In this document: positions 30,999 to 35,577 of the stretch, piece by piece
Layout: each line of letters opens with the position of its first letter
How positions within the stretch are numbered: position 1 is the first letter of the stretch
Origin: a virus
Strand: one strand, 5' to 3'
Length of the DNA stretch: 35,577 nt
IMG/VR virus record: IMGVR_UViG_3300025759_000290
Location: 1-35,577 of that record
Position numbers and translations under genes: made by a program
The notes under the pieces: model-generated
Database searches by the model: none
Seen by the model: only the letters and a program-made list of their open reading frames with translations
What the model was told of the DNA's origin: nothing

Positions 30999-31494
30999 CG
31001 CCCTTTTTTTTCTTTAAATCCTTGTTAGGGAATTGTCCTTCGGCTGCAGGTATTGATTTAACAGCATTTATAATCTTTGCTTCTTTGTTATCCGTCACCT
31101 GTCCGCCAATCCGTTCCTTTGCGCCAGTCAAAACTTCATTTAGATTGATCGTAGCATGAACATTTTCAACTCTATCCTTCCATGTCTTTGGGTCTTGGTT
31201 TTTTAAGTAGAATATCTGGGCAGTAACATTGCCGTCTGTTGCCGAAGTAAACAAAGAATTAGTCACTTGAGCAAGACCACGAGCTTGACCCCTTTTTAAA
31301 GCCTCCTCAAAATCCTCAGAACGTTTTCTGCTGCGGTCTATAGTTGACCATGAAACGCCCAAAGCGCGGGCAATCTGAGTTGTTCCAAGACCTCTGGACG
31401 CTAAGTTTTCTACTTGCTCTAAATCTAAATCAATTCGTTTTCTGCCTACTTTTTTAATAGGTTTATTGTCTTTTTTTGGTGTTTTTTGCTCCAT
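30994..31494 (-). CDS. terS: Terminase small subunit
   Basis: The 166-residue protein has a basic N-terminus, a helix-turn-helix TTQIARALGVSWSTIDRSRKR (in short ALGVSWSTIDRSRK, about 42-58), then KRGQARGLAQVTNSLFTSAT and YLKNQDPKTWKDR near 100-113, a common small-terminase pattern. It recognises the packaging site and activates the large subunit. It is the first gene of the late leftward transcript and is divergent from the plus-strand early block. Confidence 0.85.
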   Translation of the reverse strand: MEQKTPKKDNKPIKKVGRKRIDLDLEQVENLASRGLGTTQIARALGVSWSTIDRSRKRSEDFEEALKRGQARGLAQVTNSLFTSATDGNVTAQIFYLKNQDPKTWKDRVENVHATINLNEVLTGAKERIGGQVTDNKEAKIINAVKSIPAAEGQFPNKDLKKKKGG

Positions 31495-31574
31495 AATTGA
31501 ATTTTTTTGCTGCTCCGAATACCCTTATTTTACAACATTCTTCATAAAAACCCTAAGATTTATTGTCTAAGTGT

Positions 31575-31604
31575 TTGTAATATATAGTAAATTAGAGTTA
31601 TAAT
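31575..31604 (+). promoter_or_regulatory. Strong sigma70-like promoter of the rightward early block
   Basis: TTGTAA (31575-31580), 18 bases, TATAAT (31599-31604, perfect). The start codon at 31649 follows after a short leader with AGGAGG. It lies in the 154-base divergent space 31495-31648; I see no equally good promoter for terS in the other direction. Confidence 0.65.
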
Positions 31605-31648
31605 TCGTACTGTAAGGAAAAACAAATACTTTAGGAGGTACTTACAAA

Positions 31649-31924
31649 ATGAAAACAAATAAAATAATAGAACATATAACCAAATCTTTTGAGAACTGGA
31701 TTAAATCTGAAAACTTATCTGAATATAGACAAGATTTAGATTTTATTGTTAGAGAAACAAAAGATGAAGATTGCATTATCGAGATATGTTTTGAAAGTAT
31801 TTTACATAGCATAATAAATGATGATGTAGGTTTCTTTGATAATGAAAAGGCTGAAAAGATTTTTGGATTATCAGAATATGAATGGTCGCCTTACGCTTCA
31901 TGGAAAATATCGGTTTATAAATAA
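31649..31924 (+). CDS. Early-block hypothetical protein 1
   Basis: A 91-residue acidic protein, helical at first (KIIEHITKSFENWIKSENLSE, in short HITKSFENWIKSE) and ending FGLSEYEWSPYASWKISVYK. It is the first gene behind the TATAAT promoter, with a near-perfect AGGAGG, and is followed by an intrinsic terminator that separates it from the rest. That layout suggests the highest expression of the block. Small acidic first-expressed phage proteins are often host-takeover or anti-defence factors; no family is recognised here. Confidence 0.75.
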   Translation: MKTNKIIEHITKSFENWIKSENLSEYRQDLDFIVRETKDEDCIIEICFESILHSIINDDVGFFDNEKAEKIFGLSEYEWSPYASWKISVYK

Positions 31925-31941
31925 CCCCAACCCAACCAAAC

Positions 31942-31965
31942 AAGCCCGCTTTATGTGGGCTTTTT
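31942..31965 (+). terminator. Rho-independent terminator
   Basis: AAGCCCGC, loop TTTAT, GTGGGCTT form an 8-bp stem with one G-T pair, followed by a T-run (TTTTT). It sits 17 bases after the stop of the first early gene. Genes downstream must rely on read-through or their own promoter. Confidence 0.85.
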
Positions 31966-32005
31966 GGGTAGAAGTCATAACATTTAATTACTTTAGGAGG
32001 TAAAC

Positions 32006-32293
32006 ATGACAAATATAAAAAGTGCAAATATTAAATTTTCAGTTGGTGGCGAATTAGATATGCCTATATATAATGCTGTTGACATACACCCACAGCGTTG
32101 GAATGGTTGGTTAAAACCAATAGTTACGATTGAAACAGCTTTACAAATAGCTGAAGATATATTTAACCATGATGACCCCTCTGATAATGAGCCATATCAC
32201 GACATACATGAAGCAATAAGAGAAGCTAGGGAAAACCTAGAAGATACTGTTGAGGTTGGTGGCTCTATTATTTGGGATGAGGTAACACAATGA
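32006..32293 (+). CDS. Early-block hypothetical protein 2
   Basis: A 95-residue acidic protein. It has a beta-rich start (ANIKFSVGGELDMPIYNAV), RWNGWLKPIVTIETALQIAEDIF in part (helix ETALQIAEDIF) and an acidic C-terminus (REARENLEDTVEVGGS). Its leader repeats the first 13 bases (ACTTTAGGAGGTA) of the first gene's leader. It ends ATGA-coupled to the next gene. No known domain. Confidence 0.7.
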   Translation: MTNIKSANIKFSVGGELDMPIYNAVDIHPQRWNGWLKPIVTIETALQIAEDIFNHDDPSDNEPYHDIHEAIREARENLEDTVEVGGSIIWDEVTQ

Positions 32294-32520
32294 GTGCTGA
32301 TACATGGATTGTAAATTGTGATTGTTGTAACACAACCATTGATAAATTAGACCAAGATAAGGGCGTTTATATTGTCGGTGATAGTGAAGAAGTATGCTCT
32401 GAAAAATGCGTTAAGCAAATATTAGGAGAAGAAGAATACAAACAAGCTGAGGAGGAATGGGAATATGACGGCCATTCTGATTCTTATTATTGGACTTATT
32501 GGGAACAAAGGGAGGTATAA
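32290..32520 (+). CDS. Early-block small zinc-finger-like protein
   Basis: A 76-residue protein with C10-x-C12-C13 and C36-EK-C40 patterns (CDCCN ... CSEKC), a plausible zinc ribbon, then an acidic aromatic tail (EEWEYDGHSDSYYWTYWEQ). Overlaps the previous gene by ATGA. Small zinc-binding proteins in early regions often bind host proteins or nucleic acid, but nothing here names the target. Confidence 0.65.
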   Translation: MSADTWIVNCDCCNTTIDKLDQDKGVYIVGDSEEVCSEKCVKQILGEEEYKQAEEEWEYDGHSDSYYWTYWEQREV

Positions 32521-32523
32521 CCA

Positions 32524-32724
32524 ATGCAATTAATACAAAAACCAAAGAAAGTTACACGACTACAAAAACATTTCATAACGGACATTATAAGAACTCTGGA
32601 CGATGACCTTCAGAACTTAGACATTGAATCGATCGAAAATCTAATAATTGTTATGCTCGGCTTTGAGAAGAACTGGCGAGTGTTTCAGGACTATATAACT
32701 GGAGAGCTTAATCAAAATGGATAA
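32524..32724 (+). CDS. Early-block hypothetical protein 4
   Basis: A 66-residue protein with a basic start (LIQKPKKVTRLQKHFITDII) and a helical acidic middle (IESIENLIIVMLGFEKNW). GGAGGT lies seven bases before the ATG. Ends eight bases inside the next gene. Not recognised. Confidence 0.65.
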   Translation: MQLIQKPKKVTRLQKHFITDIIRTLDDDLQNLDIESIENLIIVMLGFEKNWRVFQDYITGELNQNG

Positions 32725-33034
32725 ACTAAAGAAACAAGAATATTACTGTGATTATTGTGAAACCACAGAAGCAACTGAATATGACGAAGAAAACGTATGG
32801 TGGGTATGTGATATAAGGCCTTTTGATGTTTTTTGTTGTGGAAGTTGTCTTGATGCTCACATTGAATCTATTGAAAGAGGTGACTGGCATGACCATGACG
32901 GAGACAATAAAGGGTTAGAGGTCTATTATAAAGATGAAATCAAAACCAATTGGATTGGTTATCCTTATAGATTAATTTCAGCAGATAGTAATGAACTAAT
33001 TAAACAGGGAAAAATAGGAGAAGTTGTCCAATGA
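32717..33034 (+). CDS. Early-block cysteine-rich putative zinc-binding protein
   Basis: A 105-residue protein with C11-DY-C14, C31 and C40-C41-GS-C44, plus H48, a likely two-knuckle zinc ribbon. The C-terminal half is strand-rich (EVYYKDEIKTNWIGYPYRLI). It overlaps the preceding gene and is ATGA-coupled to the next. With the 76-residue protein it makes two cysteine proteins in this block. Confidence 0.65.
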   Translation: MDKLKKQEYYCDYCETTEATEYDEENVWWVCDIRPFDVFCCGSCLDAHIESIERGDWHDHDGDNKGLEVYYKDEIKTNWIGYPYRLISADSNELIKQGKIGEVVQ

Positions 33035-33210
33035 GCATACCAAAGACCAGAACACACAAAAGCGTAATAGGGCAGCTCCGCAAGAAGTACGGACTAAAAG
33101 ACAATACACCTATTCACAAAGTAGAACAAATAATGACACCTAAGGACTGGCAAGAGTTTAGCGAAGCCTTGACCTTTCCTAATGGTAAACCAACACAAAG
33201 GGGGAAATGA
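33031..33210 (+). CDS. Early-block small basic protein
   Basis: A 59-residue frame, MSIPKTRTHKSVIGQLRKKY then KVEQIMTPKDWQEFSEALTF and a basic end. Start and stop both overlap neighbours as ATGA, so it fits the coupled chain exactly and fills what would otherwise be a 170-base gap. The sequence looks coding (mixed helix, aromatic residues). Not recognised. Confidence 0.7.
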   Translation: MSIPKTRTHKSVIGQLRKKYGLKDNTPIHKVEQIMTPKDWQEFSEALTFPNGKPTQRGK

Positions 33211-33497
33211 TGAGTAAATTAGTATTAAGAATTGATGAAGAATGTGGCTCAATGAGTCCATGGGGATTGTACAAAAGTAAAGAACAATTAAGAGAATCTT
33301 TACATGAACAAAGTGCTTATGGAAGTTGGGATGAAGAAGAATACAAAAAACTAAATGCCCATGTCGATTTAGAACAATACTGCGATTTATTTCAGTGTGG
33401 ATATATTGAGTTTACTGAAGAACAAATTGAAGAAGCCCTTATAAATTATGCAGAAAAACATAAACTTAAAGACAACTGGGGAGAGGAGATTAACTAA
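33207..33497 (+). CDS. Early-block hypothetical protein 7
   Basis: A 96-residue acidic protein. There are two adjacent ATGs at the start (33207 and 33210); GGGGGA precedes both. It begins SKLVLRIDEECGSMSPWGLY with beta character, followed by a helical part (KEQLRESLHEQSAYGSWDEE) and EEQIEEALINYAEKHK near the end. No recognised domain. Confidence 0.65.
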   Translation: MMSKLVLRIDEECGSMSPWGLYKSKEQLRESLHEQSAYGSWDEEEYKKLNAHVDLEQYCDLFQCGYIEFTEEQIEEALINYAEKHKLKDNWGEEIN

Positions 33498-33583
33498 TGG
33501 ACCTACAACTATTACCAGTACTAATGTTTATGGCGTTTTGCTTGTATGCAATTGCTTTAATAATCAAGGATAAAGAAAAATGA
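33497..33583 (+). CDS. Tiny single-helix membrane peptide of the early block
   Basis: A 28-residue frame MDLQLLPVLMFMAFCLYAIA then LIIKDKEK: one hydrophobic helix and a charged end. The ATG overlaps the previous stop (TAATG) and the stop overlaps the next start (ATGA), so it is locked into the operon. GGAG lies upstream within the previous gene. A membrane-active early peptide is plausible; not recognised. Confidence 0.65.
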   Translation: MDLQLLPVLMFMAFCLYAIALIIKDKEK

Positions 33584-33792
33584 AAATATATATATGTGAT
33601 GATAACGGTGCAGAGACAACTTGGATTATAAAATCTAAAGATGTTAAATCTTTTTTAAAAGATAAAGATTGGATTGATAAAAGTGAACTAAGGGCATACC
33701 AGATTAATAACTTACATCAAATATGTATTGCTATTTGTGGTAGTGCTGGACAATATACAGGCGATATTTACGAAAAGGAAGATAACCAATGA
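33580..33792 (+). CDS. Early-block hypothetical protein 9
   Basis: A 70-residue protein with a beta-rich start (MKIYICDDNGAETTWIIKS) and helix KDVKSFLKDKDWIDKSE, then QICIAICGSAGQYTGDIYE. Coupled by ATGA on both sides. No recognised domain. Confidence 0.65.
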   Translation: MKIYICDDNGAETTWIIKSKDVKSFLKDKDWIDKSELRAYQINNLHQICIAICGSAGQYTGDIYEKEDNQ

Positions 33793-34037
33793 TATTTTCT
33801 ATAAACATCAACGGCTCAATTGTTGACTGGTGCTACACCATTAACAACCAAGAGAAACAATATCATCAAACATGGATACCCAAGATCGGAGATATTCAAA
33901 TACTAACTAAAGACCTAAACGGCTTAACAGTTAGCGAGGTTAAAAAAACAATCTTAGAAGATATACAACCAGATATACAAATGGTGAGAGATAACACCAA
34001 CAAGAAGGCGAGAGCTAGGAGGGTAAAAAATGTCTAA
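33789..34037 (+). CDS. Early-block hypothetical protein 10
   Basis: An 82-residue protein with a strand-rich first half (MIFSININGSIVDWCYTINN) and helical second half ending in a basic tail (NTNKKARARRVKN). It overlaps the next gene by eight bases. Not recognised. Confidence 0.65.
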   Translation: MIFSININGSIVDWCYTINNQEKQYHQTWIPKIGDIQILTKDLNGLTVSEVKKTILEDIQPDIQMVRDNTNKKARARRVKNV

Positions 34038-34266
34038 AGAAGGAGATAGAATCAGAGAACTAATTGAAGTGGAGAGAGATTTAAAATCAGCTCCACGAAA
34101 AAAAGAAATGCTAGTAACAATCCAACTACAACCAATTGAATTTAATGTTTTCATTGGTAATAAACCACCAACGCGTGATGAAGTAGGCAGGGCAATCATT
34201 CAACTAATTGAGAATGACAATTACTACTATGAAGAAATAATTAAACACGTTAAAGATGAAGATTGA
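34030..34266 (+). CDS. Early-block hypothetical protein 11
   Basis: A 78-residue protein with a charged helical start (EGDRIRELIEVERDLKSAP), then strands LVTIQLQPIEFNVFIG and a helical acidic end. GGAGGG lies six bases before the ATG. Not recognised. Confidence 0.65.
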   Translation: MSKEGDRIRELIEVERDLKSAPRKKEMLVTIQLQPIEFNVFIGNKPPTRDEVGRAIIQLIENDNYYYEEIIKHVKDED

Positions 34267-34543
34267 CCAGGAGCAACTAGAAAAAGCGACTGCATTTATT
34301 CTGGAAACAAATAAATACATCTACGAACAAGCGGAGGAACTAGCAAAACAACATCTTCAATCAGAAGATAACAAGAACTTTAAAGCTAGGATTAAACGCT
34401 ATGAGCCAGAAAGCAAAGAAACATTTAAACATTTTGCCGATGAAGTAAGAGCATGGGCCGAGTGTGAAAAGAATTATCCGCTAATGGATTTCATACATAA
34501 ATTTTTTAGAATTAAGAAGGGTTATAAAAACCAATTATATTAA
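34256..34543 (+). CDS. Early-block helical hypothetical protein
   Basis: A 95-residue, mostly helical, charged protein (EQLEKATAFILETNKYIYEQ, AEELAKQHLQ, FKHFADEVRAWAECEK) with a basic C-terminus (FFRIKKGYKN). It starts 11 bases before the upstream stop. A coiled-coil or small helical bundle is likely; function unknown. Confidence 0.65.
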   Translation: MKIDQEQLEKATAFILETNKYIYEQAEELAKQHLQSEDNKNFKARIKRYEPESKETFKHFADEVRAWAECEKNYPLMDFIHKFFRIKKGYKNQLY

Positions 34544-34558
34544 ACAAGGAGCATAAAA

Positions 34559-34777
34559 TTGAGAAATAAAGAACAAATAATGGAAAACCTTTTACACATA
34601 TACAGCGACTTAACCGCTTTGCATGAAAGTTTAAAAGGTAATGCAGATTATGTAATTAGAGAAGAAACCAAAAAAGAAAATCCAGATTATTTTCTTATAA
34701 GCGTAGAAACTCATAGTGTTGGTTTAGTTGAATCAGCATTGAAAGAACTAAATAATACAAAGGAATTAATAGTATAA
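34559..34777 (+). CDS. Early-block last gene (TTG start)
   Basis: A 72-residue helical protein. AAGGAG lies seven bases before TTG (34559), so I keep TTG; an ATG at 34580 is the alternative. The middle reads LHIYSDLTALHESLKG and SVGLVESALKELNNTK. It ends the rightward block about 50 bases from the convergent winged-helix gene. I see no clear terminator in 34778-34830. Confidence 0.6.
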   Translation: MRNKEQIMENLLHIYSDLTALHESLKGNADYVIREETKKENPDYFLISVETHSVGLVESALKELNNTKELIV

Positions 34778-34830
34778 TTAACCAATCACGGAAGCTGAGA
34801 AGGGTATCCTCAAACCCCCTAAAGTATAAA

Positions 34831-35268
34831 CTACTCTTCTTGGCTTTCTCTTTCCAACATCACGCCTAAACCAACCAACAAGAAATGCTTATGCTGAACG
34901 CCACGTTTCAGCTTTCTATATACTTTCCTCTCTCCGTCTATTGCACACCAAATAATATTTTGATCCATAAGATTCTGGATACCTTTACTAACCGTATGCC
35001 TATTCATTCCCACCATTAACGCCAAGTAGCTAACCGCATCATGGCTAGAATAATCTTGAGCTGAATACCTCTCGCACAACGCAAACAATACCAGCTTCTC
35101 TCTCGCCTTAATCTCCGAGCTGCCCAGATGTTTTTTATACCACTTCCAAACCACCTGTTTCAGCTTCGAGTAACTCTTATACTTCATGGCTACACCGTAG
35201 GTTATCAACCCGCTCTTTTCTGGCTCACCGATTGGCTCGACCACCAACCACCATTTCTGCTCTTTCAA
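34831..35268 (-). CDS. Winged-helix protein, putative replication initiator or regulator
   Basis: A 145-residue protein starting at TTG (35266-35268), directly after the stop of the upstream winged-helix gene, with an AAGGCGG stretch about ten bases before. The body has REKLVLFALCERYSA and HDAVSYLALMVGMNRHTVSKG, in short LALMVGMNRHTVSKGIQNL, a helix-turn-helix (about 85-105), then a wing IIWCAIDGERKVYRK. This layout recalls HTH_36 domains at the start of phage replication initiators, and also regulators. It is convergent with the early block and, with its neighbour, could control it. Confidence 0.65.
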   Translation of the reverse strand: MKEQKWWLVVEPIGEPEKSGLITYGVAMKYKSYSKLKQVVWKWYKKHLGSSEIKAREKLVLFALCERYSAQDYSSHDAVSYLALMVGMNRHTVSKGIQNLMDQNIIWCAIDGERKVYRKLKRGVQHKHFLLVGLGVMLERESQEE

Positions 35269-35577
35269 CTAACTAACCGCCTTAAGGCTTCTTTGCCTCT
35301 CAGTAAACCATTCATTTAATAACTGCATCGACTCCTTACACATTCTATACACTCGCTTCCTCTTATCCTTTCCTACCGCCTTGCACATATATCCTCTCTC
35401 AACATAATCATCTAACACCGATGCTACAGTCGACCTACTCCCCATACTGCTTGGCAATAGTTTCACTATTGCTTCAAAATTAATGCTCTTGCCACTCACG
35501 TCTGCAATAGCAACTTCTAACACTACAATCACATGTAGCGGACTAGTCCACCAGAACGACATAAATCCTCTTTGCCT
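35269..35577 (-). CDS. Winged-helix DNA-binding protein, 3' part (continues at 1-202)
   Basis: The remaining part of the 121-residue protein begun at position 202 across the join (the linear view would start it at 35562). It contains INFEAIVKLLPSSMGSRSTV and VASVLDDYVERGYMCKAVGK, in short SSMGSRSTVASVLDDYVERGY, the recognition helix region, and a basic wing KDKRKRVYRM. The Ser allele (AGC) is here; the left end has Gly. Its stop (TAG, 35269-35271) abuts the TTG of the second winged-helix gene, so the two form a pair. Confidence 0.75.
   Translation of the reverse strand, partial: RQRGFMSFWWTSPLHVIVVLEVAIADVSGKSINFEAIVKLLPSSMGSRSTVASVLDDYVERGYMCKAVGKDKRKRVYRMCKESMQLLNEWFTERQRSLKAVS
35433..35577. 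repeat. Terminal direct repeat, right copy
   Basis: Same 145 bases as 1-145, with T instead of C at 35451. The mismatch changes Ser to Gly in the winged-helix protein, so the two ends come from different alleles or one contains an error. Confidence 0.95.

Overview
The window looks like one complete, circularly mapping genome of a short-tailed (podovirus-like) temperate phage. The first 145 bases recur at the end (35433-35577) with one mismatch, and a gene cut by the left edge continues in frame at the right edge, so the unit is about 35,432 bp. The DNA is clearly AT-rich. The gene set is a tyrosine integrase with a tRNA-derived attachment core, an SU10/DUF5309-type capsid, a P22-like portal and stabilization protein, and many tiny genes of the kind common in marine phages. 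Together these suggest a marine virus of an AT-rich bacterium such as SAR11 or a similar alphaproteobacterium. That host call is an inference. The terminal mismatch fits an environmental assembly or a mixed population.

Layout on the minus strand, read right to left in transcription order. (1) 31494-9018 is the late region: small and large terminase, portal, a ParB-like protein, a row of tiny basic proteins, holin and M15 peptidase for lysis, scaffold, capsid, head-tail adaptor, tail proteins, a tail fiber with an S74 chaperone, a gp10-like stabilization protein, and three large putative ejection or tail proteins. (2) 9006-7205 is the integration region: a small PD-(D/E)XK nuclease, an attP core copying the 5' half of a tRNA-Lys(UUU), an IHF-like site, paired direct repeats on both sides, and the integrase. 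(3) A single plus-strand DUF3310 gene (6933-7208) lies between the integrase and an AlpA/Xis-like gene. (4) 6772-427 is DNA metabolism: Xis-like protein, Holliday-junction-resolvase-like nuclease, Fe-S RecB-like exonuclease, Sak4-like recombinase, SSB-like protein, Toprim-helicase and a PP-loop/PAPS-reductase-like protein. I found no DNA or RNA polymerase gene. (5) 203-426 is non-coding and holds three 23-bp tandem iteron-like repeats, a GNRA-type hairpin and a pseudo-palindrome upstream of two winged-helix genes that run leftwards across the junction (202 -> 34831).

The plus strand also carries a compact run of at least twelve small unrecognised genes (31649-34777). It starts from a good sigma70-like promoter, has a terminator after its first gene, and is mostly linked by ATGA or TAATG overlaps. 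By position and style it is the early or accessory block, probably host takeover or anti-defence, and it is the least explained part of the genome.

Several small genes are called here from direct translation: 1323-1454, 16646-16822, 25405-25530, 25531-25617, 25617-25772, 30749-30838, 33031-33210 and 33497-33583. Apart from 203-426 and the att region there is little non-coding DNA, and no gene-free stretch exceeds 300 bases.
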